A stretch of 10,951 nucleotides of DNA from Baffinella frigidus (GCA_026770585.1 MU646311.1:311991-322941); one strand, 5' to 3'. Numbered from the stretch's first letter, positions 1-7,202 are shown. Notes: a model not told the origin generated them from the letters alone. Numbers and translations: made by a program.

Positions 1-1014
1 CCCAACCCTGCTTCAGGATTTTCCTTTTGGACTGGACATGATGACTTTGGGTTCCAAGCTAGCATCCCCATTAGCCATCCGAGACCGCCCGCCGCAGCTC
101 GCCGCTCTCTCCCCGCTCCCCAAACCCGCCCTTTGCGGGAGGCTCCTCGGGTGTCTACGTGGAGGTACGAGTCCCCGGCTACCGATAAGGCCCGCCAAAC
201 GCACCCCCCCCACGTTCTCTCTCCACAACTTCGCCAGAGACCCACTCCCCTCAGCCATCCGGGATCTCTGATCGTACCTTGCCGCTCCACAACGCCGTTT
301 TCTTGATCAGGAGGACGCTGCGCTGGGGTGCAGGAGCTGCTCTCCTGGCGCCCGATAAGTGGGAACTCGGCCATGAAAACTGAAAATTCGATTTTCAAAG
401 TTGACTTTCAGTTAATTGTCAACCTTTGGTTGCGACTGTGACCCTAAGTTGACACGTCCACCTTCGCAAATCCAGGCAAGCCGTAGGGGGTATTTCAAAA
501 GTCAATTTCTTTAGGTTTTTCGAACCTTTTTCGAAGAGCCCGGCGCAACCTCGTCCAAAAGTTGACAAACGGCTCCAATAACGAGAAAACGGCTCCAATA
601 ACGAAGATGAAATGCTTCATTTGCCCCCTTGCTCGTTGCCCCCCTTGCCGTGCCACGCCAGGACATTGAACGTTTTTCATTTTACTACACGATCTAGAAG
701 TAAAGTTGATTCTACCCGAGAAACACGCCAAAAGTGTTGGGAATTGGAGCTGTTTGCCACCGGAGTTGTAAAAATCTGTACCACGATAAGCCATCTAAAC
801 ACCTTTAGTGCGAACGGTTGGGTGTGAAAAATGAAGGTGGGTTCCTGGCGTGTCAAGCCGGTCAGAGATCGCAACTTTTGCGGTTGAGCTGCGCGAGGGG
901 GGCGTTTGCTTTCGACGGGGCCATGACCCCTCCGGTGGTGACGTTGACGGGGCAGCGCGCATACTAATAGCCCGTGGCTGGGTGGATCACGCGGGCGGCG
1001 CGCCGCTCTGCGAG
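1..1014. other. Leader region without a supported gene
   Basis: I see no convincing gene here. Short open frames exist on both strands in the GC-rich first 270 bases, and a further one on the minus strand over 495-794, but none has a recognisable domain, a good start context or splice-supported continuation. Bases 350-850 are less GC-rich. The frame of exon 1 is open upstream to about 850, so part of 850-1014 could be coding if the true start is further 5' or if an upstream exon exists. No promoter motif stands out. Confidence 0.5.
567..606 (+). repeat. Two-copy 20-bp tandem repeat
   Basis: Two 20-bp units beginning AAACGGCTCCAATAACGA lie head to tail, differing only in their last two bases. 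The reverse complement of the core ATTGGAGCCGTTTT recurs at about 4724-4737, so the motif is not confined to this spot. No function is evident. Confidence 0.75.
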
Positions 1015-1230
1015 ATGGCAGCCTTGGGTTTACCTCAACTGAGGCTTCCTTTGCCCGGCGAGGCGGACGGCTATGAGCCAGGCCACCTCGCCGACGAGGC
1101 TGCGGGCAACGGGCGCCACCTCGACCGCAAGACGTCGATGAATAACGGGCATACAGCTCCCCACATGAAGCGCATCCGTCCCTGGAGCACCTTCAACGGC
1201 ACGCCTTTGACCCCGCTCCCTGACGTCCAG
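1015..1230 (+). CDS. Candidate exon 1, unrecognised protein N-terminus
   Basis: This is a candidate first coding exon of 72 codons, from ATG at 1015 to a CAG|GTAACT donor at 1230/1231. It begins MAALGLPQLRLPLPGEADG and ends with STFNGTPLTPLPDVQ. The frame is also open upstream to a GTG at 850, so the start is uncertain. The exon ends on a codon boundary, and the next large open frame (1437) begins in the same phase after a CAG acceptor; this in-frame continuity is the main support. No domain, signal peptide or membrane segment is visible. The window gives no regulatory signal. It could instead be an internal exon of a gene that starts outside the window, or not be coding at all. Confidence 0.4.
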
Positions 1231-1436
1231 GTAACTATTACCTTGTCCTTGCCCCCTAACCGCTTGGTGCCAACGAGCACGGCCCCCTCGGTGCTCTGCT
1301 CACGGTTTGAACAGCTGTGTGGGTGCGACCTCGGGGCGTACAGTGCGCTGAGGCCCGGCCCTCCCCCCAGCTTTTAGGTTGCGACCTCGGGGCGTACCGT
1401 GCGCTGACGCCCCGCCCGCCCCCTGCGGTACCGCAG
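1231..1436 (+). other. Candidate intron 1 with duplicated acceptor region
   Basis: The intron starts GTAACT and ends either at CCCCCCAG (1370) or CCGCAG (1436). The two acceptors are 66 bases apart, so both give phase-0 continuity and differ by 22 residues. They arise because about 56 bp is duplicated in tandem: 1321-1360 and 1377-1416 match at 36 of 40 positions. The 1370 acceptor has the better pyrimidine tract; the 1436 acceptor avoids translating the duplicated segment. Confidence 0.4.
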
Positions 1437-2072
1437 GAGGGCTCCGACTCCGACAGAGTGCGGCAGAAGAAGGGTCTTCTTCACATGCGCCCGCTCCCCA
1501 AGTTCGCGCCCCCTGTCACAAACAAAGCGCACCCCCCCGCGCTCGATTGGAAAGACGGGCTCACCACGGAGGCCGGCTACCCGTGCCTCCCCCAGCAGAA
1601 GCTGTCCAACCCCCTGGGGCCGTTCCCGACGACCGGGCCGCTCTCGCCGCTCTCGCCGCTCACCCCCCTCCCGATGCAACGAAAGATCTCGACACCCCGC
1701 GTGCCGAGTCTCGCGGCCGTGCAGGAGGTGGTGCAGGAGGAGGCGATGCAGGAGGGCGCGTCTGAGGGCAAGGGGGGCGAGCATGCTGTGGAGCTGGTGC
1801 CAAACCCGCCCGCGGAGCGACGCATCTCCCTGAGCGACGGGGGGGCGTACGTCGGGGCATCATACGTCGGGGGGCGCAAAGCCGCCAAGTCCCCTCCGCG
1901 GCTGACGCCCCCTGCGTGGATCTCGAAAGGCGACAGCGAACTGTCCATGGGGGAGACAGAGAGCGTGGTCTTCGACTCCGGGGGGCGGCAGTCTGGGGCC
2001 GCATCTCTGGGGGCCAGCGAGCGGCGCGCGGGGGCGGGGTCGCGGTGCGGCGGGGTCGATGAGATAGAGGAA
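1437..2072 (+). CDS. Candidate exon 2, disordered Ser/Pro/Glu-rich region
   Basis: This is a 212-codon stretch beginning EGSDSDRVRQKK and ending VDEIEE, inside a frame that stays open to a stop at 2400-2402. Composition is Pro, Ser, Gly and Glu rich with no recognised fold, so it is probably disordered. Two short basic-serine motifs, QRKISTP and ERRISLS, resemble basophilic kinase sites; this is inference from motif alone. I end the exon at 2072 because a GT follows GAG GAA in phase 0, because a second copy of 1993-2076 at 3989-4066 is also followed by GT at the equivalent place, and because the next exon begins with a similar Glu run. Other ends are possible, such as the GTGAGA at 2250 or the stop at 2402. 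An opposite-strand frame is also open here, so strand rests on the splice phases. Confidence 0.4.
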
Positions 2073-2402
2073 GTGGGGGAGATGAGCGGGGGGGGGAACG
2101 CCCCCCCGCCCCCCACTGCGCTGGAGCCTGCGGTGGCGCGAGAAGCGCGAGAGGCGCGCTTGCTGACGCCGCGCGATAACCGTCAAGCCCCGGAGAAGCG
2201 GCAAGTCCCGGAGGATCCGGGGAGGGTGCGGTCCGTCGGGGGGACGATTGTGAGACTCACGTCGGGGAGGGGGTCGACGGGGAGGGGTCATCGGTCTGCC
2301 CCCCCCCGCGCCCGTGCTGTATTCCCAATGCGCTGTTTTTGGAGAAGGTTGATATACAAACCGTGTTGCTGGAGAGGGTTGATGTACACGACGTGTTGCT
2401 AG
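2073..2402 (+). other. Open extension of exon 2 frame
   Basis: The exon 2 frame continues for about 110 codons to the stop at 2400-2402. This part is very Gly, Pro and Arg rich, with several long G and C runs that are prone to slippage. It ends in a 30-bp tandem duplication. It may be the true C-terminus of a shorter two-exon gene, or intron if splicing occurs at 2073 or 2250. I cannot decide between these from sequence alone. Confidence 0.35.
2341..2400 (+). repeat. 30-bp tandem duplication
   Basis: Units 2341-2370 and 2371-2400 share GGAGARGGTTGAT and end CGTGTTGCT. Because 30 is a multiple of three, the open frame reads a 10-residue repeat (WRRLIYKPCC then WRGLMYTTCC) before the stop. Confidence 0.8.
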
Positions 2403-2507
2403 GCGCCTGCGCCGCGCAGGGTGCGGCGGTTGGGGGGGGGGCGGTTGGGGGTGCGGGGTTGGGGGTTTCGGGTGTAGGACACGATACGCCGTGTTGCAAC
2501 ATTCATA

Positions 2508-2663
2508 GGCTAACGGCCTGAAAATGGGGTAGTTCGGCCTACGGCATTGCCTAGGACCTCCTACCGTAGGCCGAAGGATCCTAGGACCAAAAAGTCTCGG
2601 CCTACGGTAGGAGGTCCTAGGCAATGCCGTAGGCCTAACTACCCCATTTTCAGGTAGTTACCC
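2508..2663. mobile_element. Foldback/MITE-like inverted repeat 1
   Basis: Arms 2517-2574 and 2597-2654 are reverse complements with a single mismatch over 58 bp, around a 22-base spacer. Weaker complementarity extends the arms to 2508 and 2663. At those limits both flanks carry the dinucleotide TA (before 2508, after 2663), which would fit a Tc1/mariner-type target duplication, but a two-base match is weak. No transposase is present. The arm contains CCTACGGTAGG-type sequence also found in the dispersed cassettes at 5521 and 6111. Confidence 0.7.
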
Positions 2664-2739
2664 TATTAACATGACACACTAGGCATGCATACGCCCCATA
2701 GCCCACTCGAGAGTGCGATATGGCACACAATCCTAGGCA

Positions 2740-3275
2740 CGTTTGCTGGTGGGCGCATGGATGGCTGCGTGCCAGCGTTTCTGGAAGAAACACTCACAGG
2801 GCCTCTTGGATTGGAAAATGGCAGGGTAGCGTACATCGGGGAACGAAGGCGTGTGTTGCAACTGCCAAACTAGGCGTATGGCAGCGCTGGATGACGCGCG
2901 GTGTGTGGTGTTGGGAAAGGCTGGTGGTCAGACATCCGGAGGGAGAGCCCGCACGCGCGTTGTGTGTGGTTGGAGGGGTGGCGCGCATTTGTGTGTGGTT
3001 CTCCGTGGCGGGTCAGCAGACATCGGGGAAGGAGGGCGTGTGTTGCAACACAGCGCGGGTGACGCGCGTTGTGGGGTGTTGGGGAATGGCAGGTCTGCAG
3101 ACATCGGGAGAGTGAGATTGAACGCCCGCTGTGTGTGGTTCCGGAGAAGGGGGTGATTTACAGGGTAGCTCTCATGTAGAGGGACTTCCCTCGTATACGA
3201 CTTGCCTCGCACACCCTAAACCCTAAACCCTAGCTTGTGTGTGGTTCTCCGGCGGCAGGTCAGAAGACGTCGGGA
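2740..3275 (+). repeat. Diverged 80-100-bp tandem repeat
   Basis: A block built from TGTGTGTGGTT, GGCRGGTC, CAGACATCGGGGAA and GGCGTGTGTTGCAAC recurs in order. The CAGACATC anchor appears near 2830, at 2929, 3017 and 3098, with a further related copy near 3263. Spacings are about 99, 88 and 81 bases, then roughly two periods. Short open frames across it differ between copies, so I do not call a gene. Confidence 0.6.
3213..3232 (+). repeat. Short telomere-like tract
   Basis: Two and a half units of CCCTAAA interrupt the tandem repeat just before its last copy. Confidence 0.85.
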
Positions 3276-3439
3276 AAGAGAGCCCCCACGCGCGGCGCGC
3301 GCGGCTGCACTATCCGAGTCTCGACCACGACCACACGCGCAGCCTCTCCAAGATGCAGTACGGCCAGACTGGGTGGGTCCTTGCTCCTTGCTCTTTGCTC
3401 CTTCCAACTCCTTGAAAGCCAATACATGCGTGTGGTCAG

Positions 3440-3945
3440 GCAGACGGACGGACGGACGGGCTGGCAGGCAGGCAGACAGACAGACACACAGACAAACAGG
3501 CAGGCAGACAGGCAGGCAGGCAGACATACAGGCAGACAGACAGACAGGCAGACAGGCAGACAGGCAGGCGGATGAACGGACAGGCAGGCAGACAGACAGA
3601 CAGACAGGCAAACAGACAGGCAGGCAGGCAGGCAGGCAGACAGACAGACAGACAGGCAGACATACAGGCAGACAGACAGACAGGCAGGCAGACATACAGG
3701 CATGCAGACAGACAGGCAGGCAGGCAGGCAGGCGGATGAACGGACAGGCAGGCAGGCAGACAGCCAGACAGCCAGACAGCCAGACAGCCAGACAGGCAGG
3801 CATGCATGCATGCAGACAGCCAGCGAGCCATGCAGATAGGCAGGCAGACAGACAAACAGACACACCGGCAGACAGACAGACAGATGGATAGACAGACAGG
3901 CATGCATGCACGCAGACAGACAGACAGGCAGGCAGACGACAGACA
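3440..3945 (+). repeat. CAGA/CAGG tetranucleotide array
   Basis: About 500 bases are composed almost wholly of CAGA and CAGG units with scattered CATG, CAGC and GGATGAACGGA interruptions; the last occurs twice, near 3570 and 3732, showing internal segmental duplication. Because a 4-bp repeat cycles through all frames, very long open frames run both ways (Cys/Leu/Val/Pro-rich on minus, Gln/Thr/Asp/Arg-rich on plus). I regard these as artefacts. Confidence 0.9.
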
Positions 3946-3988
3946 GACGCCACGTGCCCTATCCGCGAACAACGCGGCAGCGATGTTG

Positions 3989-4179
3989 CTGGGGCCGCAT
4001 CTCTGGGGTCCGTCGAGCGGCGCGCGGGGTCGCGGAGCGGCAGGGTCGATGAGATAGAGGAGGTGGAACAGACAGGTGTCACCGTCGGTGTTGTTTGTTC
4101 AGTTGTCACGGTGGCAACTGATGCGTTGCGGTCAGCAAGTTGCCGCACACTCGTCGCTGCTGCTGTGTGCCGCAAATAG
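3989..4179 (+). pseudogene. Partial copy of exon 2
   Basis: Bases 3989-4066 match 1993-2076 closely, from CTGGGGCCGCATCTCTGG to GATGAGATAGAGGA. The copy is six bases shorter, so the frame is kept: GAASLGASERRAGAGS in exon 2 corresponds to GAASLGSVERRAGS here, and both continue to VDEIEE. A GT follows at 4063. The frame then stays open to TAG at 4177-4179. It sits just beyond the CAGA/CAGG array. It could be a duplicated exon 3' edge carrying an alternative donor, or a dead fragment. Confidence 0.5.
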
Positions 4180-4225
4180 AGCACACGTGCCTGTTTATCT
4201 ACTTGCGCACACTAGCCATCTGCAC

Positions 4226-4522
4226 CGAAACCCTAAACCCCCACCCCGGAACCCGCAACCTGCAACCCGCAACCCGCAACCCGGAACACCTAACGGATGG
4301 ACGCTAAACCCTAAACCCGAAACCCGAAACCCAAAACCCAAAACACTGACCCTAAACCTTAAACCCTAGACCCCGATCCCCAAACCCCAACTCCCAACCC
4401 CCAAAGCGCATCCTCCACGCCCTAAACCCTAAACCATAAACCATAAACCATCAACCATAAACCATAAACCATAAGCCCTAAACCCAAAACCCAAAACCCA
4501 AAACCCTAAACCCTCTCACCAG
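4226..4522 (+). repeat. Degenerate telomere-like tract
   Basis: Heptamer-like units dominate: CCCTAAA, CCCGCAA, CCCGAAA, CCCAAAA and a local run of CCATAAA near 4433-4475. It is too varied to be a functional telomere and is interstitial. Confidence 0.85.
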
Positions 4523-4574
4523 ATACGACTACAACAACGACTCATCGATGTCAGCCAACGCCCCCCCCACGACG

Positions 4575-4762
4575 AACCCCCGAGGTTCCGCCCTCCCAAG
4601 GGGAGAGATTATATGGGGCTGGCGGCCCCGAAAAACGGGTCATGATCCGTCTGCGCCCGTTTTAGACGGGCAAACGATTAGCAAAAGTCCTCTACAAAAC
4701 TCAAAAGTCCTTTGAGGGCCTGGAATTGGAGCCGTTTTAAACCCCCGAGGTTCCGCCCTCCC
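4575..4762 (+). repeat. Segment bounded by 23-bp direct repeats
   Basis: The 23-bp sequence starting AACCCCCGAGGTTCCGCC occurs perfectly at 4575-4597 and 4740-4762. The 142 bases between are not telomere-like. They include two CAAAAGTCCT-type motifs and a small hairpin with GCCCGT/ACGGGC arms near 4655-4672. It looks like a duplicated or inserted unit; no coding capacity is seen. Confidence 0.6.
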
Positions 4763-5033
4763 CACGCCCCCCCCCCTAAACCCCGAAACCCTTACCCCAA
4801 CCCCTAAACACGTGATGCGACTACCTTGCTGATAACTCCTCGTCAAACCCCACACCCTAAACCCTAAACCCTAAAGCCCTCTCTCTCTCACACACTTTAA
4901 CAATAAATATTAATGTATACGCCGTTGGTAGTCTATGAAGACGTCGTTCTTAGCTGCAACGTAAGCCCACATGAAAACCCGTGTGTTGAACAACCCTAAA
5001 CCCTCAACCCTAAGCCCTAAACCCTCAACTAGG
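4763..5033 (+). repeat. Scattered telomere-like units
   Basis: Short CCCTAAA and CCCTCAA runs lie at about 4776-4810, 4850-4875 and 4993-5033, separated by non-repetitive sequence including an AT-rich patch near 4898-4925. I see no gene. Confidence 0.65.
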
Positions 5034-5089
5034 GGGGCAGAGCGCTGCATCGTTCTCGTACCTCAACAACAGGGGGGCTCTCTCGGTCT

Positions 5090-5222
5090 AGACCCCAAAC
5101 CCCAAACCCTAAACCATAAACCCCAAACCCCAAACCATAACCCCTAAACCCCAAACCCTAACCCCTAAACCCCAAACCCTAACCCCTAATCCCTACACCC
5201 TAAACCCTACACCCCAACCCAG
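5090..5222 (+). repeat. Telomere-like tract ending in a splice acceptor
   Basis: An almost continuous run of CCCTAAA, CCCCAAA and CCCTACA units ends in CCCCAACCCAG immediately before exon A. The tract supplies a C-rich pyrimidine stretch and CTAAC/CTAAAC sequences close to a branch-point consensus; calling it the intron 3' end is inference. Confidence 0.7.
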
Positions 5223-5358
5223 GAGGAGGAGCTGGAGGAGGAGGAAAGGGAGAGGGAGATGGAGGCGGTGGAGGAGGAGTGCATCACGACTGGGGACCCT
5301 GAGGCGTCGGGCATGCACTGCGAGTGGGTGTCGCTGCGCACCATCAATAAGGCGACTG
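5223..5358 (+). CDS. Candidate exon A, acidic exon
   Basis: This exon of 45 codons plus one base lies between a CCCAG acceptor (5222) and an ACTG|GTACTG donor (5358/5359). It opens with a Glu-rich segment (EEELEEEERERE), likely helical or coiled, and ends CEWVSLRTINKAT plus the first base of Gly. I recognise no domain. Its final phase (one base left over) fits exon B, which starts with two bases that complete the codon. Its last 47 bases are repeated at 5564-5610 with one difference and the donor GT kept, and part again near 6815. The window gives no reliable view of regulation. The same strand also stays open past the donor to a stop near 5430, so an unspliced reading is possible. Confidence 0.5.
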
Positions 5359-5563
5359 GTACTGTCACCACCCTGTACAGGGGTACCTCGCTCAGAAACC
5401 GCCGCCCCCTGGGACCTCTGGGACCTCGCTGACAAGAAAGCGCCTCCCCCCCTAGGACCACCACAGGTTGTTGAGGTACGAGAACGATCTGGGACCTCGC
5501 TCAGAAACCGCGGCCCCCTGGGACCCTACGGTAGGCCTGTGCCTAGGGCCCTGGGGGGTCTGA

Positions 5564-5610
5564 CATGCACTGCGAGTGGGTGTCGCTACGCACCATCAAT
5601 AAGGCGACTG
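5564..5610 (+). pseudogene. Copy of exon A 3' edge with donor
   Basis: This stretch matches 5312-5358 at 46 of 47 positions, reads MHCEWVSLRTINKAT and is followed by G|GTACGT, a stronger donor match than the original. It has no acceptor or exon 5' part. It runs within a few bases into the TTC array. Confidence 0.7.
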
Positions 5611-5612
5611 GT

Positions 5613-5793
5613 ACGTCTTCTTCTTTTTCTTCTTTTTCTTCTTTTTCGTCTTCTTCTTCTTCTTCTTCTTCTTCTTCTTCTTCTTCTTCTTCTTCTTCTT
5701 CTTCTTCTTCTTCTCTGCTTCTTCTTCTTCTCGTCTTCTCTTCTTCTTCTTCTTTCTCTTTCTCTTCTTCCTCCTCTTGTTCTTCTTCTTCTT
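5613..5793 (+). repeat. TTC-rich microsatellite
   Basis: About 180 bases of TTC/CTT units with TTTTTC and CTC interruptions. The strand is almost pure pyrimidine, giving poly-Ser, poly-Leu or poly-Phe readings that I treat as artefacts. It begins directly after the duplicated exon A donor. Confidence 0.95.
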
Positions 5794-6052
5794 GATTATG
5801 CTCGATACAGGTCCCAGGTAGGCCCTTGCGCCTTGAGGTTGAGTGATATAAAAGTCTATGCGCCTTCAGAACGAGCCCGCCTTGGAGTGATTTAAGTTGG
5901 GAACAAGACAGATTCTCTCCCGCTATCTTAAGCTTCCGACGCGGAAGATAAGGGTGTATATGCTATTTTACGCATACAATGATGCTATCTTATGCCTTTT
6001 TATGTGGATAGATTCTGGTATGTTCCGGGATGAGATTATCGGCTTGCGAAAG
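5794..6052 (+). other. Unique AT-richer segment
   Basis: This is one of the few non-repetitive stretches. A 74-codon frame (from TTG near 5897) contains a hydrophobic run, YMLFYAYNDAILCLFMWI, and would meet a GT at 6053. Without a homologue or a good acceptor I do not call it a gene. A small hairpin with CTTCCG/CGGAAG arms lies near 5933-5947. Confidence 0.35.
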
Positions 6053-6273
6053 GTACTGCCACGACCTGTACAGAGGTACCTCGCTCATCAGAAACCGCCG
6101 CCTCCTAGGACCCTACAGTAGGCCTATACCTGGGGTCCTGTGGTGGTCCTAGGGGGGGAGGCGCTTTCTTGTGAGCAAGGCACCCCTGCAGGACCTTTCT
6201 GTTTTATTGATTCCCACCATAATTCACCACCGGATACGAGCCGTAATCTCAAGACCCTGCTCTGGGGTGCTTG

Positions 6274-6452
6274 CCACACGAGGCTACCTATGCGAACAGA
6301 ATAAATGTCGATTGTAAACGTGTGTAGTAATTTTCAGATCAGAAGCAGTGACTTTACACAGATCCGACCGCTCAGCGGGCGGAAACGTGATCATTTGCCC
6401 ACAAAACTTTAAAAGTCCGTTTTATTCTGTTCGCCTGGGTAGCCTCGTGTGG
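6274..6452. mobile_element. Foldback/MITE-like inverted repeat 2
   Basis: Arms 6274-6305 and 6421-6452 (CCACACGAGGCTACC and its complement) pair with two mismatches over 32 bp. Internal sequence shows weaker, diverged complementarity. The interior contains TGTGTAGTAATTTTC, which also occurs in the right arm of the foldback at 9429-9570. No target duplication is clear. Confidence 0.55.
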
Positions 6453-6528
6453 TGGGGCACGCCTAGTTCGGCTTCTTGGTTTGCAATGGGGCGTTTGTTG
6501 CCGAGGCTACGCGAGGGGAGTATCCCAT

Positions 6529-6590
6529 AGAAGTGGGTCAGGCCTGACCCACTTCTCAAGTGGGTCAAGTGGGTCAGGCCTGACCCACTT
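6529..6590. promoter_or_regulatory. Pair of perfect palindromes with GGGTCA half-sites
   Basis: A 28-bp perfect palindrome at 6529-6556 is followed by a 24-bp one at 6567-6590. Both are centred on GTCAGGCCTGAC, with an extra direct AAGTGGGTCA between them. They could be binding sites for a dimeric protein, or a hairpin-forming repeat. The regulatory label is a guess from dyad symmetry; the palindromes themselves are certain. Confidence 0.4.
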
Positions 6591-6611
6591 CTCCACCTGG
6601 CGGTACCCGTC

Positions 6612-6740
6612 CCACCAACCACCAGAAGCGAACCAAATCGAAGAATGACAAACGTTGATTTCCCCCGCAGACCAAACCCTGAGGGTTTAGTTTGCAGGGG
6701 AAAGAAACTTTTGCTTTGGTTCACTTCTGGTGGCTGGTGG
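6612..6740. mobile_element. Foldback 3 with telomere-like centre
   Basis: Outer arms (CCACCAACCACCAGAAG and its near complement at about 6724-6740) and inner arms (TTTCCCCCGCAGACCAAAC with its near complement) pair with mismatches and one roughly 10-base length difference. The centre reads AAACCCTGAGGGTTT, a head-to-head pair of telomere-like units. Confidence 0.55.
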
Positions 6741-6814
6741 TGGTGAATACCTTTCCGACAGGATCTCTAGCCCCTTGTTCCCGTCGCCGTGTTTACCTTG
6801 TTTACTTTCCCGAT

Positions 6815-6831
6815 AATCAATAATGCGACAG
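6815..6831 (+). pseudogene. Third, short copy of exon A edge
   Basis: ATCAATAATGCGACAG followed by GTACTGCC matches the exon A end and donor in 21 of 24 positions over 6815-6838. A GA array begins about 20 bases downstream. Confidence 0.45.
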
Positions 6832-6850
6832 GTACTGCCGTAGGCCAGCG

Positions 6851-6854
<4 letters not shown>

Positions 6855-6904
<50 letters not shown>
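6855..6904 (+). repeat. GA dinucleotide array
   Basis: About 25 uninterrupted AG/GA units; no coding meaning. Confidence 0.97.
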
Positions 6905-6907
<3 letters not shown>

Positions 6908-7000
6908 TTGGGGCCCGACCGTAGAGGACCTGTTTCGACGTGACTCACAGTGCAAAACAGCCCACTGATTGTTTTGAAATGGGCTGCACCGCGTGTGCAC

Positions 7001-7019
7001 CCCTAAACCCTAAACCCTG
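7001..7019 (+). repeat. Telomere-like tract before a B-edge copy
   Basis: CCCTAAACCCTAAACCCTGC leads into ACCTTTCCCACAG, an acceptor-like end, and then the first exon-B edge copy. Confidence 0.8.
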
Positions 7020-7060
7020 CACCTTTCCCACAGGACACCATGACCGGCGGCGCAGAGCAC

Positions 7061-7092
7061 GTTTAGGGTTGAGGGTTGAGGGTTGAGGGTTG
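7061..7092 (-). repeat. TTTAGGG/GGGTTGA tract inside B-edge copy 1
   Basis: A G-strand telomere-like tract sits between GCAGAGCACG and TGCTCTCGCGG. Other module copies have only a few bases (for example GCACAACGTCCTCTCGCG) at that point. Confidence 0.75.
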
Positions 7093-7172
7093 TGCTCTCG
7101 CGGATATCATTCGGGAACCTAAATCTTTCTGTCGGGTTGATTCCCACCATAATGACCGCGGCGGCGCAGCAC

Positions 7173-7202
7173 GTCTAGGGTTTGGAGTTTAGGGTTTAGG
7201 GC
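7173..7202 (-). repeat. TTTAGGG-type tract inside B-edge copy 2
   Basis: Placed at the equivalent position of the next copy, between GCAGCACG and TGTGCTCTCGCGG. It differs from the first tract in unit order. Confidence 0.75.

Larger units (their letters stand above)
5049..5488. repeat. 22-bp inverted repeat bracketing exon A
   Basis: The sequence at 5049-5070 (ATCGTTCTCGTACCTCAACA...) is the exact reverse complement of 5467-5488. The arms bracket exon A and its telomere-like upstream tract. They are part of the dispersed cassette family described at 5359. Confidence 0.75.
5359..6175 (+). repeat. Dispersed intron-start cassette
   Basis: The sequence after the exon A donor (GTACTGTCACC, then CTGTACAGGGGTACCTCGCT, CAGAAACCGCCGCCCCC, GGGACC) recurs. 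A partial copy lies at 5491-5525. A fuller one at 6053-6175 continues through CCCTACAGTAGGCC and a GGTGGTCCTAGGGGGG end. The segment at about 5430-5470 matches the end of the 6053 copy in inverted orientation (CAAGAAAGCGCCTCCCCCCC). At 6053 the cassette follows AAAG rather than the exon A end, so it moves without the exon. Confidence 0.55.

Noticed and set aside
495-794. Minus-strand 99-codon frame with a hydrophobic run
   Set aside because: No recognised domain, no support from splicing or neighbours, and an equally open plus-strand frame overlaps it.
1374-2624. Several long minus-strand frames, up to 254 codons
   Set aside because: They are GC-rich shadows of the plus-strand frame; no splice-consistent continuation was found, though I cannot fully exclude the minus strand.
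2830-3275. CRISPR-like array of spaced repeats
   Set aside because: Repeats are diverged, spacing drifts, intervening sequence is also related, and the context is eukaryotic.
3216-4184. Long minus-strand frame of 322 codons rich in Cys, Leu, Val, Pro
   Set aside because: It is the complement of the CAGA/CAGG array; a 4-bp repeat stays open in all frames, and opposite-strand frames of similar length exist.
4226-5218. A chromosome end (true telomere)
   Set aside because: The heptamers are degenerate, interrupted, in both orientations across the window and surrounded by gene fragments, so they are interstitial.
5539-5895. Poly-Leu, poly-Ser and poly-Phe frames
   Set aside because: TTC microsatellite.
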